Assembly: GCA_964609245.1 (NCBI GenBank)
Contig: CAZSSB010000005.1
Span: forward strand, 52,661-116,660
Reading direction: 5' to 3'
DNA: 64,000 bases
Origin: JAFGCY01 sp964609245
GTDB taxonomy: Bacteria > 4484-113 > JAFGCY01
Made by a program: the position numbers and the translations under genes. The notes beneath the pieces are model-generated. The model saw nothing but the letters and a program-made list of their open reading frames with translations, was not told the origin of the DNA and made no database searches. This document shows, piece after piece, positions 46,970-57,144 of the stretch (positions are counted from its first letter, which is position 1; every line of letters starts with the position of its first letter).

Positions 46970-49900
46970 TCAGCCGTCCAGGACCTCGCGCAACTTGCTG
47001 ACCAGCGTCTTGAAAGCGAACGGCTTCTGCACGAACGCGCCCAGCCCGCCCCTATCGATCTCGGACAACGCCACCGCCTCGCTGTAGCCACTGACGGCGA
47101 TCGTCTTGACCTCACGGTCGAGCTGGCGCAGGCAGCTGTAAAACTCCGCGCCGGACATCTGGGGCATGCTCATGTCGAACATCACCAGGTCGATCTCCGC
47201 GCGGTGCTGCCGGAACAGCTCCAGACCTTCGGCGCCACTCGAGGCATCGAAGACGGTGAAGCCCTGACGTTCCAGCATTCGCTGAGCGGTGCGCCGCACG
47301 ATCTCTTCGTCATCGATGATCAGGACGGTCTCATCGCAGGGCACGGAGACAAACGGCTCGACCGCCAGCTGCTGAAGCGACTTGTCAGTGCGTGGCAGGT
47401 AGACGTGGAATCGCGAGCCCCGGCCGGGCTGACTGTGCGCGTGAATACAGCCGCCGTGGGCCACTACAATGCCCTTGGCCGCGGCGAGTCCCAGCCCGCG
47501 GCCCTGGAACTTGGTGCTGAAGAACGGCTCGAAGATCCGCGCCAGTGTGTTCAGGTCCATGCCGTGCCCGTTGTCGGCAACCTCGATGAACGCGTACTCG
47601 CCGGCGACGTGGCGCTGATGGGCGGAGCAGGTCCAGTCCCGCTCGCGCCTCGTATTGCCCGTAGCGACGGTGATTTGGCCGCCGCCGCGCATCGCCTCGG
47701 CGGCGTTGAGGATCAGATTGAGGAACACCTGGTGCAGTTGGCCGGGATCGGCTTCGACCGGCCACAGATCCTCGCACAGCTTCAGCACAACATCGACGCT
47801 GCCCGGGATGCTACCGCGCAGCATGCTGAGCGTGTCGTTGATCGCGTCGTTGACGTCGACGGGCTGCGGCTGGCGGCGGCCGCCCCGGGCGTAGGCCAGC
47901 AGCTTGCTGGTCAGGTCCACCATCCGCTCGGAGGAAGTCACGATCGCCGAGCAAAGGTCCTTGCCTTCGCTGTCGAAGACCTGCGAGTCCCTGAGCAGCG
48001 TCGCGGAGCCCAGCACGCCCATTAGGATGTTGTTGAAGTCGTGAGCGATGCCTCCGGCGAGCGTCAGCATGCTCTCTTCCTTCTGTTCGCGGATCAGCTG
48101 CTGGGTCAGACGTTTGTGCTCGGTGATGTCGTGCAGGATCGCGTTGATGCCGGACAGCTCGCCGTCGGCCGCGTACTCCATGTCGACGGTCCAGAGCACA
48201 TCGACGATCTGGCCTCCGGTGCTGACGATCCGGCTCTCGTAGCTGGCGCTCGGCTGCCGCTGGTGGATCATCCGCGAGATGGCCAGCACGCTGCGCTGGC
48301 GCTCATCGGGATGCACGAAGTCCCAGATCGAGCGGCCGAGGCACTCCCGGGGATCGATCTCCAGCATCTGGGCCGCCGTCGGATTGACGTAGGTCAGGCA
48401 TCCCTCGCCGTCGAGCTGGAGCACCAGGTCGATGGTGCCCTCCACGAAGCGCCGGTGACGCTCCTCGCTGCCGCGGAGCGCGGCCTCGGCCTGCTTGCGC
48501 TTGCTGATATCGCGCAGAATGGTGATCACGCGGACGACCTTGCCGTCCTCGACGACCGGGATCTTGCGCGACTCCGTGGCCACCGTGCGGCCGGCCAGTC
48601 GGCTGAGCTCCTCGGTCACCACAACCTGCCCGCTATCCATCACCCGGCGGTACTCCTCCCAGACCTGATCTGACAAATGGGCGTAGAGCTCCTTGATCGA
48701 TTGCCCCTCGATCTCGCTGGCCAGGCCGAACATCCGATGCCACTGGGCCAGCGCGTTGTTGTGCAGCAGCACCCGGAAGTCGCGGTCGATGACGTGGATC
48801 GCGTCGCCCATCGAGTCCAGCGTGGTGCGATACTGCTGCTCGCTGTGCAGCAGAGCCTCCTCGGCCCGACGTCGTTTGGTGATGTCACGCTGCGTGCCCC
48901 AGGCGCGCACCACGTACCCGTCTTCAACGACGCCGACAACGTTATTGAGATAGACCTTGTCCGCGCCGTGCCGGTCACGCTCGTGGCTCTCGGCGTCGGT
49001 GATCCGGAAGCCGCTTTGCAGAATGCTCTGCAGATACTCCACGTTGGCGGGATCGGAGCGCACCATCAATTCCCCCAGCCGGGTGCCCACCAACTCGTCG
49101 GCGGAATCAAATCCGTACATGCGGGCCATTGCGTCATTGCACTCGGCGATGTACGCGTTCTCATAGACGTGGTCAAGCTGCTGGTCCAGCGGACCGCTAA
49201 TGGGCAGCGGCACATCGAGTTCCACGCACCAGATCGCCTCGCTGCTCTGCTCCACGAACGCCCGGTAGCGCTCTTCGCTGGCGCGCATCTCCTCCAGCGT
49301 CCGTTTGCGCTCGATCGCCATGGCGATGCTGCCCGACACCAGCGTGAGCATCTGCTCGTCCTGTTCGGTGTAGGTCAGCGAGCTGTCGTAGCTCTGAACG
49401 GCCAGCACGCCGATCACGCCGCGCACCGTGCGCAGCGGTACGCCCAGCCAGCTCTGGGTAGCCGGACCGTGGGGCCGCCGCTCGTCAACGCCGTCCGGCC
49501 TGGGATCACCGGCATTCCACAGCAACGCCGAGCCCGCGGAGCGCACGTGATCGGTGAGTGAACCCGTCAGCTGTTGCGCCGCGAAGTTGGCGTCCTGTTC
49601 GTCCTCCGCGTAAGGGAATGAATACAGCCCGCTGCTCTCGTCATAGAGCGCCACGAACATGTTCCTGGTGTCCAGCAGGCGTCCCAGTTCTCCCCGCATG
49701 TTCTTGAGCAGCGCCTCCAGGTTCTCCGTGGCGCTGGTAGCCTCGGCGATCTGAAGCAGCACCTGCCGCACGACTTCGGTTCGCTTCCGCTGGGTGACGT
49801 CGTGCAGTGACACTACACGCACAGCGCGGCCATCCACCGACAGCGGTCGGGCCCGAATCTCGACGATGATCTCAGAACCGTCCTTGCACTGGCAGGCAGC

Positions 49901-52900
49901 TTCGTAAGGACTCCCGCTTGGATCATCCATGCGGGAACTCACCAGCTCCTGCGCCTCCTCCGCGACGAATTCCAGTGCCGGCCGGCCCAGGACTTCCTCG
50001 CGGGTGTAGCCGAACATCTCCTCTGCGCCGCGATTGACGTCCGCGATCCGCCCGTCCTCAAGGAACAAAATGCCGGTATGCGGTGCTTCGGCCAGAGTCC
50101 GGAACCGCTCCTCGCTGGCGAGCAGTTCTGCCTGGGATCTGGCGAGTTCCTCGTTGGCGGCGTTGAGCTCCTCGTTGGCGGCCCTAAGCTCCTCGTTGGC
50201 CGCATTGAGCCGCTCGTTCATCTGCTGCATCTGCCACTCGGCCTGTTTGCGCTCGGTGATGTCCTCGTAGCTGCCGAGGATGCCCACCACTTTGCCATCG
50301 GCATCGCGCAGCGGGATTTTGCTGGTGTCCAGCCAGGCGTGCTTGCCGTCCGCCTGCAGCTGCGGTTCGATGATGTGGTATTCGGGAGACCCGGCCTCCA
50401 TCACGCGCCGGTCCCACTGGCGGAACATCTCGGCCTGGTCCGCTTCCCAGGGCAGGTCGTAGTCAGTCTTGCCGACGATCTCCGCCGGGCTGCGCACCCC
50501 CGCCGCGCGCGCGAAGTTGCGGTTGCAGCCCGTGTAAACCGAGTCGACGTCCTTCCAGAAGATGAACTGCGGCACGTTGTCGACCACGAGCCGCAGCATC
50601 TGCTGGGACTCCCTGAGCGCCCGTTCGGCCTGCTGGCGCTCGGTGATGTCAACCAGGGCGGCGAGCGTTGCCGGACGCCCCGCGAACTCGCGGAACTGGG
50701 CGTGCACCTCGACCCAGACCACCTCCCCCTCCGGCCGCAGCATGCGGATCACGTACTGCTGGGGCGCGTCGCCACCCGCCATCCGATCCTCGTGCACGGC
50801 GAGCACCCGCCGCTGATCGTCGGGATGGATGCGCACGGGAAGCGGCTGGCCGACCACATCGTCCACGGAGTCCAGTTTGAGCAGATCGACGTAGGCCGGG
50901 TTGGCAAACACGTACTTGCCGTCCTGGATCACGACCAGCGGCACCGGGCTGTCATTCATCAGCCGCCGGTAGCGTTCTTCACTGTTCCTGAGCGCCGCCT
51001 CCGCCCGCAGACGAGTGATGGCGCTGCCCGCCTGGCCGGCGATGTTTTCCAGCGCCGCCTGGACCTCCGCCGGCAGCTCGCTCGCGCCGCCGGTCTCGAC
51101 CAGCAGACAGGCGATGACGCTGCCGGCATGAGTCACCGGCACGACGGCGACCAGGCCGGCGGCGTCAGACTCACCGCCGTCGCGGCCGCTGGCCTGCAGC
51201 TCGGCGGACCTAACGTACACCAGGTCGCCGCCGGCGACTCCCCGCGAGACCGCCGGATCGCTGTGAGCCACGGAGAGCGTCGGTGGATAGCCGCCCCCGC
51301 CGGTGAGCTGCGTGGCCAACTGCAGCGCTCCGTCAAGCTCGTTCGCCAGATACAGCGCGCCCGAGCCTGTCTCGACGGCCTCGGCCGCCGCTCTCAAGAC
51401 TAACTCCACGGCATGGGGCAGTGTCAGGCCACCGCCGAGCGCCACGCCCAGTTCGCGCTGGATTCGCCTCAGCCGTTCAAGCCGTTTGGGCTGCGTGATG
51501 TCCACCAACGCAACCTGGATCGCAGGCTGGCCCTTGAACTCGCAGCGCTCCGCATGGAGTTCCACCCAGAGCAGCGCACCGTCCTGGCGCATGATGCGGA
51601 TGTCGTAGGGCGAGGGCAGGTCCTCCCCGGCCAAACGGCGCCGGTGCCTGTCCGTGACCAGCGCGTGATCGTCCGGGTGAATGTGTTCAAGCATCGGTGC
51701 ACCGATAGCCTGTTCAGCGTCTTCATAGCCCACCAGCTTGCTGAGTGCGCGGTTGGCATAGACCAGGAATCCTTCGCGGACGACGACCCACGGAACCGGG
51801 CTCTCATCCATCAGGCGCCGGTGGCGCTCCTCACTGGCGCGCAGTGCTTCCTCGGCTCTGACGCGCGCGATCGCGCCTCCCACAATCTGGCCCACCGCCT
51901 GCAAACCGATCCGCGCGCTGCGCAGCACCTCCCGCGCCTCGGCGGAGAACAGGCACGCGCAGCCGATGGCCCGGTCGTCATGCACGATCGGTATGACCGC
52001 CAGGGCGCGGGCTTCGGCGCGGCCGGGCGCGTACCCTAGCGTGGCGGCCAACGATTCGGTGTCCGAGTACAGCGGCTTGCCGCTGGCCGCCAGGCGCGCG
52101 AAGTCGGAGTCGGTGTCAAAGGATGACTTCAGGCCCTCGGGAACCGCCGCCGTGCCCCGGCGGCAGCATTCCACCAACGCTCCCGTCGCGTCGTCCAACA
52201 GGAAGAACCGGCCGGCGTCCAGCTCGCCGATTCGCAGCGCGGCATCCAGGCAGCAGGCCAGGGCGTCATCCAGATTGCGGGCGCTGCTCAGCGCCATGCC
52301 CATATCGCGCTGTGCCTTCGTCTTCTGCTCGGCCAGCACGCGCTCGGTCGTCTCGATCGTCGTCAGCATCAGCGCCGGTCGGCCGCCGAGCATCACGTTG
52401 CGCAGGTAGGATTCAGCCCAGCGCTCCTCTCCATGCTTGCCAGCCATCCGATAGCTGAGCCGCTCGACGGCGTCGGACTCGCCTTGAGAGATGATGGCGA
52501 CCGCCTCCGCCAGGATGGCGGTATCGTCCGGATGCGTGCTGCGGAGCAGTTCATCGGCGGACATCGCGAGCAACTCCTCCAGCTCGAAGCCATACAGCTC
52601 CGCCATCGCCTGGTTGGCGTACTTCACCTGCGATTCCTGGATTATGGCGACGCCCATCATCGACTGCTCGGCGAGCATCCGGAACTTCTGCTCGCTTTCG
52701 CGCATCGACTGCTCGGCCTCGAACCGCTCGCTGATGTCGCGGGATATCCCGCAGGTGCCCACCGCCTCACCATCGCTGCCGTAGAGGGGCACCTTGGTGG
52801 TCGACAGCCAGCGCCATTGCCCATCCGCCCGGCGCACGTGCTCCAGTTTGTCGGCGATCACCATGCCGGACTCAATGATCCGCTGCTCGTCAGCCAGCGC

Positions 52901-54061
52901 CGAGGCCGCGTGTTCTGCTGTGAAATACTCCTGATCGCTGTGCCCGACCGCATCCTCCGCACTGGCCAGTCCCAGCACGCGCGCCTGCGCCTGGTTGACG
53001 CGGATGAACCGCGAATCGCGGTCCTTGAAGTAGACGGTGTCCGGCACGGTGTCCATCAGCGTGTTGAGCAGATGGCGCTCCCTCGCCAGCGTTTCCTGTG
53101 CCTGACTGACCTCCGTCACATCCTGCAGGTAGCCCTCCAGCATCAGCAGCTCATCGTTGGCGAAGATGCCCCGGCCCTGCTCGTCGATCCACCGCCACTC
53201 ACCGGAGCGGTGCTTGATGCGGTAGACCAGGTGGAATCGCCGACGCTCGGCCAGCGCCTGGTCCACCTCACGGTAGACCATCTCGGCGTCTTCCGGGTGA
53301 TACAGCTCCACGAAACTGACGCGATCCGCCAGGAAGTCCTCCTTGGAGTAGCCGGTCAGTTGCTCGACCTCGTCGTTGAGGTAGAGCATCGTGTAGCGCT
53401 CGTCATTCCTGCACAGGTAGATTGCTCCGGGCACGTTCTCGGCCAGCAGTCTGAAGCGATCCTCACTCAGCTGTTGCTGGCGACACCTGAGTCCCAGCCC
53501 GATCAGGCTCGCGCACAGCTCAGCGAGATGCTGCAGGCTGGCGCGCAGTTCATCCGCGGTGACAATGCCAACCGTATCGATGGCCTCAAGATAGGCGTCG
53601 ACGTCCAGGCCGGCATCACTGGCCTGCGCGGCGAAACGCTGCCGACTGGGGGGCGCGGCGAGCACCTGGCCGCAGAACAGCCTTCCCAGGGGGTGTCCGT
53701 TGATCGCAATGGTGACCGCTCCCTCCAGCAGCCCATTCGCGCACTCGACCGTCACCGGTCCATTGCCTTCGTCCAGCTGCGCCCGCAGCTGCCGCCTGCT
53801 CTCCTCGCACCGCTCGCAAAGCGCCGGGTTCGCGCGGTGGAACCCCTCACAGGCCCTGCAGAACCCGGTGCTGACCAGCAGGGCCCCATCATCCTCGTCC
53901 ACCAGCTCAACGGCAACACCTCTGGCCCGGGCAAAGCTGCCGCAGAGCTGTTCAAGGTGCGTCAGATCCGCGACGTCGGCCAGGCTGTAGTGTCCACTGC
54001 CGGCAAGCCAGGTGGCGTGCGAACTGGCTGAGTCCGCCGCGCCTTGTGGTGGTCGGCTCAT
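46970..54061 (-). CDS. Giant hybrid sensor histidine kinase, PocR-10xPAS-3xGAF-HisKA-HATPase-REC
   Basis: A 2363-residue cytoplasmic sensor with no membrane helix. A PocR-type sensory domain (about 25-195) has C68, C71, C82 and C85 in two CxxC pairs. Then come PAS at 200-320, 330-447 and 455-575; GAF 585-735; PAS 745-860; GAF 870-1020; PAS 1028-1145 and 1150-1272; a coiled coil of AANEEL heptads 1275-1318; PAS 1318-1425; GAF 1430-1585; and PAS 1595-1732, 1738-1855 and 1862-1982. The kinase core has phospho-acceptor H2007 (GGIAHDFNN), the N-box (LNLILNAAEAM) and GRGLGLA. The receiver has D2296 and K2346. It likely autophosphorylates H2007 and passes phosphate to D2296, but no output partner gene is adjacent. 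Confidence 0.93.
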   Translation of the reverse strand: MSRPPQGAADSASSHATWLAGSGHYSLADVADLTHLEQLCGSFARARGVAVELVDEDDGALLVSTGFCRACEGFHRANPALCERCEESRRQLRAQLDEGNGPVTVECANGLLEGAVTIAINGHPLGRLFCGQVLAAPPSRQRFAAQASDAGLDVDAYLEAIDTVGIVTADELRASLQHLAELCASLIGLGLRCRQQQLSEDRFRLLAENVPGAIYLCRNDERYTMLYLNDEVEQLTGYSKEDFLADRVSFVELYHPEDAEMVYREVDQALAERRRFHLVYRIKHRSGEWRWIDEQGRGIFANDELLMLEGYLQDVTEVSQAQETLARERHLLNTLMDTVPDTVYFKDRDSRFIRVNQAQARVLGLASAEDAVGHSDQEYFTAEHAASALADEQRIIESGMVIADKLEHVRRADGQWRWLSTTKVPLYGSDGEAVGTCGISRDISERFEAEQSMRESEQKFRMLAEQSMMGVAIIQESQVKYANQAMAELYGFELEELLAMSADELLRSTHPDDTAILAEAVAIISQGESDAVERLSYRMAGKHGEERWAESYLRNVMLGGRPALMLTTIETTERVLAEQKTKAQRDMGMALSSARNLDDALACCLDAALRIGELDAGRFFLLDDATGALVECCRRGTAAVPEGLKSSFDTDSDFARLAASGKPLYSDTESLAATLGYAPGRAEARALAVIPIVHDDRAIGCACLFSAEAREVLRSARIGLQAVGQIVGGAIARVRAEEALRASEERHRRLMDESPVPWVVVREGFLVYANRALSKLVGYEDAEQAIGAPMLEHIHPDDHALVTDRHRRRLAGEDLPSPYDIRIMRQDGALLWVELHAERCEFKGQPAIQVALVDITQPKRLERLRRIQRELGVALGGGLTLPHAVELVLRAAAEAVETGSGALYLANELDGALQLATQLTGGGGYPPTLSVAHSDPAVSRGVAGGDLVYVRSAELQASGRDGGESDAAGLVAVVPVTHAGSVIACLLVETGGASELPAEVQAALENIAGQAGSAITRLRAEAALRNSEERYRRLMNDSPVPLVVIQDGKYVFANPAYVDLLKLDSVDDVVGQPLPVRIHPDDQRRVLAVHEDRMAGGDAPQQYVIRMLRPEGEVVWVEVHAQFREFAGRPATLAALVDITERQQAERALRESQQMLRLVVDNVPQFIFWKDVDSVYTGCNRNFARAAGVRSPAEIVGKTDYDLPWEADQAEMFRQWDRRVMEAGSPEYHIIEPQLQADGKHAWLDTSKIPLRDADGKVVGILGSYEDITERKQAEWQMQQMNERLNAANEELRAANEELNAANEELARSQAELLASEERFRTLAEAPHTGILFLEDGRIADVNRGAEEMFGYTREEVLGRPALEFVAEEAQELVSSRMDDPSGSPYEAACQCKDGSEIIVEIRARPLSVDGRAVRVVSLHDVTQRKRTEVVRQVLLQIAEATSATENLEALLKNMRGELGRLLDTRNMFVALYDESSGLYSFPYAEDEQDANFAAQQLTGSLTDHVRSAGSALLWNAGDPRPDGVDERRPHGPATQSWLGVPLRTVRGVIGVLAVQSYDSSLTYTEQDEQMLTLVSGSIAMAIERKRTLEEMRASEERYRAFVEQSSEAIWCVELDVPLPISGPLDQQLDHVYENAYIAECNDAMARMYGFDSADELVGTRLGELMVRSDPANVEYLQSILQSGFRITDAESHERDRHGADKVYLNNVVGVVEDGYVVRAWGTQRDITKRRRAEEALLHSEQQYRTTLDSMGDAIHVIDRDFRVLLHNNALAQWHRMFGLASEIEGQSIKELYAHLSDQVWEEYRRVMDSGQVVVTEELSRLAGRTVATESRKIPVVEDGKVVRVITILRDISKRKQAEAALRGSEERHRRFVEGTIDLVLQLDGEGCLTYVNPTAAQMLEIDPRECLGRSIWDFVHPDERQRSVLAISRMIHQRQPSASYESRIVSTGGQIVDVLWTVDMEYAADGELSGINAILHDITEHKRLTQQLIREQKEESMLTLAGGIAHDFNNILMGVLGSATLLRDSQVFDSEGKDLCSAIVTSSERMVDLTSKLLAYARGGRRQPQPVDVNDAINDTLSMLRGSIPGSVDVVLKLCEDLWPVEADPGQLHQVFLNLILNAAEAMRGGGQITVATGNTRRERDWTCSAHQRHVAGEYAFIEVADNGHGMDLNTLARIFEPFFSTKFQGRGLGLAAAKGIVVAHGGCIHAHSQPGRGSRFHVYLPRTDKSLQQLAVEPFVSVPCDETVLIIDDEEIVRRTAQRMLERQGFTVFDASSGAEGLELFRQHRAEIDLVMFDMSMPQMSGAEFYSCLRQLDREVKTIAVSGYSEAVALSEIDRGGLGAFVQKPFAFKTLVSKLREVLDG

Positions 54062-54293
54062 GCTACACCCCTGCGATCAGTCTCCCGCTGAATGCCCCTG
54101 CGTCCGTAGATCGCCACAGCCCACCACGGCTGCGTCCCCTTGCGCTAATGACCTACGGCTTCTCCGCACCAGATTCGTGCGGAATTTCAACGATTTATGT
54201 TAGCGCAAGTGCGCCGCGAGACCCAGTGGACGCAGGTTAAGTTCTGGATACATCTCGCGGCGGCGCAGCTGCCCGTCAGACACCCAGCCGGGC

Positions 54294-54299
54294 TATAAT
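54294..54299 (+). promoter_or_regulatory. -10 box of leaderless yqeK
   Basis: Perfect TATAAT, 6 bases before GTG 54306. The rest of 54062-54293 separates it from the divergent kinase gene and shows no other feature. Confidence 0.65.
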
Positions 54300-54305
54300 G
54301 CGCGG

Positions 54306-54902
54306 GTGGAAACACCGCGGCAGCCAACCGCAGAGCAACTGGAGACGCTCCGCAAGCTGCTCGGACGCAGGCGGTTCGAGCACTCGCAGAGCGTCGCCGA
54401 GACCGCGCGCGCGCTGGCGGCGCGCTTCGCCCCCGAGCTGTCCGCGCGCGCCGAGCTGGCGGGCCTGCTGCACGACAACGCCAAGGCGCTGAACGACGCC
54501 GAGTTAATCGCCGCGGCGGAGCGTCACGATATTGACATTACGCCGGGTGAGCGCATCATGCCCGGCCTGCTCCACGGCAAGGTCGGGGCGGCAATGCTGG
54601 ACGCGCGCTTCGGCGTCGCCGACCAGGACGTGGCGCAGGCGGTGGCTGATCACGTCACCGGGCGCGTCGGGATGGGGCTGCTCAGTCTGATTCTGTTCGT
54701 GGCCGACCAGATCGCCGCGGACCGTCGGTTCGAAGGAGTCGTAGAGCTTCGCGAACTGGCAAAGGAGGATCTGGTCAGGGCCGCACAGGTCGTGGCGGGC
54801 AACAAGTTGAGATGGGCCATTCACAAGGAGAGACACGTCGAGCCACAGACGGTGGCTGTCTACAACGATCTGCTGGCGCGGGTGGCGGCTGATGAAGACT
54901 GA
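54306..54902 (+). CDS. yqeK: HD-domain phosphohydrolase YqeK-like (diadenosine tetraphosphate hydrolase)
   Basis: A 198-residue HD protein. The metal ligands appear as FEHSQSVAETA, LLHDNAKAL and LLHGKVGAAML, with DHVTG later. This order is that of YqeK, a symmetrical Ap4A hydrolase. In many genomes yqeK sits beside lytR/LCP and rsfS genes, and here it overlaps an LCP gene by 11 bases, which strengthens the call. RsfS and NadD are not in the window. GTG 54306 is placed by the leaderless -10. Confidence 0.88.
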   Translation: METPRQPTAEQLETLRKLLGRRRFEHSQSVAETARALAARFAPELSARAELAGLLHDNAKALNDAELIAAAERHDIDITPGERIMPGLLHGKVGAAMLDARFGVADQDVAQAVADHVTGRVGMGLLSLILFVADQIAADRRFEGVVELRELAKEDLVRAAQVVAGNKLRWAIHKERHVEPQTVAVYNDLLARVAADED

Positions 54903-56097
54903 GGCAAGATCCCGGCCGCCCCGCCGGGCGGTGCGCGGGCAGATCAGGAGCAGCCGCACCCCGCGGAGCGGGCGGCCACGGGCGTCGCTTCCCTGGTATT
55001 TGCGCAAGCGGATCGTCTTCCCGTGCGTGTTTCTGGCCAGCGCGCTGGCGGTCGCGGCCTTCTGCTGGTGGCACATTCCGGTCACCAATACGCTGACCGG
55101 CGAGATCGAGAACTACGGCACGCGGGCAACCCGCGCCCTGCACGGCATCGTCAACCCCAAGCAGTCGCTCGACGTAGCGTTCTCCGGACGCCGGCAGGTC
55201 TCGGTGCTGCTGGTCGGGCTGGACCACATCCCGCCGACGCCGGGCGACCCCGGGATTATCCGGCGCTGTGACAGCGTGATGGTCACCACCACCAGCTTCG
55301 ACACCAAGCAGATCCGGGTGGTCAGTATCCCCCGGGACGGCTGGGTCCAGCATTGGCAGGACGGCCGCAACTTCGGCTACGAGCGGCTGGGCAACACTTA
55401 CAGCCTCGGCCAGGAGCGCGATCTCAGCGATCCGCTGGCGGGCCTGAACCGCACCCACGAGTCGGTCTCCCGCCTGCTGGGGATGCCGATCGACTTCTAC
55501 GTCATCATCGAGTTCGAGGGGCTGGTGGAGCTGGTCGACGCCCTGGGCGGCCTGGAAGTCGACGTTGAGATGGACATGGACCGCGACGATAACGCCGGCA
55601 ACCTGCACATCCATCTCAAGCAGGGGTTGCAGCATCTGAGCGGCGAGCAGGTGATGCAGTACGCCCGCTACCGCGATCCGAAGCTGGCCGACCTGGGCCG
55701 GATGCCGCGGCAGCAGAAAGTGGTCCGGCTGCTGCTCCAGGAGATCATGCAGGCCCGGCACCTGACGCGCCTGCCGGAACTGGCCGGCATCCTCTACTCC
55801 GCGGTCACCACCAACCTGACGCCGGACCAGCTGCTGGCGCTGGCCCAGCATATCGACGAATACTCGCCGGACTGCATCCAGACTACGACGATGGCCAGCT
55901 TCTACGACATGGATCCGACGATGCCCGAGATCCAGTGCCCCGGCGTGCCCGAGGGCGAGAAAGTCGGGGCGCAGTGCATCTATCCGCGGGACGCGCGCCA
56001 CGCCCGTGACTTCCTGCAGGACCTCTCCGTGCCCGCTCCCGAGCCCGAGGAACCGGAGCCGCCGGCCGGCGATGAGCCAGCCCCGGGGACAGCCTAG
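54892..56097 (+). CDS. LytR-CpsA-Psr (LCP) family glycopolymer transferase
   Basis: A 401-residue membrane-anchored protein. It has a basic cytoplasmic start, one helix (VFPCVFLASALAVAAFCWW), then the LCP domain with VSVLLVGLDH, RRCDSVMVTTTSFDTKQIRVVSIPRDGWV (read in parts), FYVIIEFEGLVELVDALGGLEVDV and GEQVMQYARYRDP. These are the arginines and aspartates that bind the polyprenyl pyrophosphate substrate. LCP enzymes join glycan chains such as teichoic acids or capsule to peptidoglycan. A Pro/Glu-rich tail ends the chain. Confidence 0.93.
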   Translation: MKTEARSRPPRRAVRGQIRSSRTPRSGRPRASLPWYLRKRIVFPCVFLASALAVAAFCWWHIPVTNTLTGEIENYGTRATRALHGIVNPKQSLDVAFSGRRQVSVLLVGLDHIPPTPGDPGIIRRCDSVMVTTTSFDTKQIRVVSIPRDGWVQHWQDGRNFGYERLGNTYSLGQERDLSDPLAGLNRTHESVSRLLGMPIDFYVIIEFEGLVELVDALGGLEVDVEMDMDRDDNAGNLHIHLKQGLQHLSGEQVMQYARYRDPKLADLGRMPRQQKVVRLLLQEIMQARHLTRLPELAGILYSAVTTNLTPDQLLALAQHIDEYSPDCIQTTTMASFYDMDPTMPEIQCPGVPEGEKVGAQCIYPRDARHARDFLQDLSVPAPEPEEPEPPAGDEPAPGTA

Positions 56098-56110
56098 CCT
56101 CCGCGCACGC

Positions 56111-56116
56111 TAGAAT
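56111..56116 (+). promoter_or_regulatory. -10 box of leaderless rsgA
   Basis: TAGAAT, 6 bases before ATG 56123. Confidence 0.6.
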
Positions 56117-56122
56117 CGGCCT

Positions 56123-57085
56123 ATGCCGCTGGGCACGGTCGTGCAATACAGCCGCGAGTACTGCTGGGTCGCTTTGGACGAGGACGGCCGCGAAGTGCTG
56201 GCCACGCCCCGCGGGCGCGTGGAACTGGCGGAGGCTGAGCGGGCGCGAATCGCCGAGGAGGACGCGGAGTACGAGCGCATCGTCGCCCGGCAGGTGGCGG
56301 TCGGCGACCGCGTGGCTGTCAGCGAGCCACAGCCCGATCACTTCGTCGTCGACGAGATCCTCGAACGCGAGACGTGGCTGCTGAGGAAGGGTTCCCAGCG
56401 CTACCAGCGCAAGCCGCAGTGCGTCGTCGCCAATGCCGACCGGCTGGCCGTCGTGATGGCGCCCAATCCGGTGATCCGGCCGAACGTGATCGACCGCTAC
56501 TTCCTGGCCGCGATCCAGGGCGGGCTTCAGCCCCTGGTGGTGGTCAACAAGATCGATCTCGATCCGACGCTCACCGACGATCTGACGCTGCGCAACTACC
56601 GCGAACTCGGCTACCGGGTGTTCTTCACCCAGGCCACCTCCGGCGACGGGCTGACCGAACTGGGAGAGCACATCGCGGGATCATTCACGGCGTTCTGCGG
56701 CCACAGCGGGGTGGGCAAAAGCACCATCCTGAGCGCGCTGGCGGGTGTCACCATCAGGACCGCCGAGGTCAAGCCCAAGTCGCTCAAGGGCCGGCAGACC
56801 ACCACCTCCGCCAGGCTGTACAAGCTACCGGAGGGGGGCTGCGTCGTCGACACGCCCGGCATCCGCGAATTCGGTCTGATCCACATGACGTGGCTGGACG
56901 TCCACGACTACTTCGCCGGCATCGCGGACTACTCCCAGCGCTGCGCGTTCCGCGACTGCACGCACACGGTCGAGCCCGACTGCGCCGTGCGCGCCGCGGT
57001 TGCGGACGGCAAGCTGAGCGGCGAGCGGCTGCGCAGCTACATCAAGCTGCGCGAGGAGGCCGAACGCTTCCGCCGCTGGGAATAG
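56123..57085 (+). CDS. rsgA: Ribosome small subunit-dependent GTPase RsgA
   Basis: Circularly permuted GTPase that helps mature the 30S subunit. The 320-residue protein has an OB-fold N-terminus, NKIDLD (G4) ahead of the P-loop GHSGVGKSTILSAL at about 192-205, then KGRQTTTSARLYKL, DTPGIREFGL and the C-terminal zinc knuckle CAFRDCTHTVEPDCAV. The ATG is six bases after TAGAAT, without a ribosome-binding site. It lies between the LCP gene and mreC. Confidence 0.95.
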   Translation: MPLGTVVQYSREYCWVALDEDGREVLATPRGRVELAEAERARIAEEDAEYERIVARQVAVGDRVAVSEPQPDHFVVDEILERETWLLRKGSQRYQRKPQCVVANADRLAVVMAPNPVIRPNVIDRYFLAAIQGGLQPLVVVNKIDLDPTLTDDLTLRNYRELGYRVFFTQATSGDGLTELGEHIAGSFTAFCGHSGVGKSTILSALAGVTIRTAEVKPKSLKGRQTTTSARLYKLPEGGCVVDTPGIREFGLIHMTWLDVHDYFAGIADYSQRCAFRDCTHTVEPDCAVRAAVADGKLSGERLRSYIKLREEAERFRRWE

Positions 57086-57131
57086 CCGCGCCCGCCGCCC
57101 GCGTTTGTGATTGCCGCTCCCGGCAGCGATG

Positions 57132-57137
57132 TACACT
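57132..57137 (+). promoter_or_regulatory. -10 box of the mreC-mreD-mrdA operon
   Basis: TACACT, 7 bases before ATG 57145. A GGAG is also just upstream, but it would lie at or before the start of the transcript. Confidence 0.5.
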
Positions 57138-57144
57138 AGTGGAG

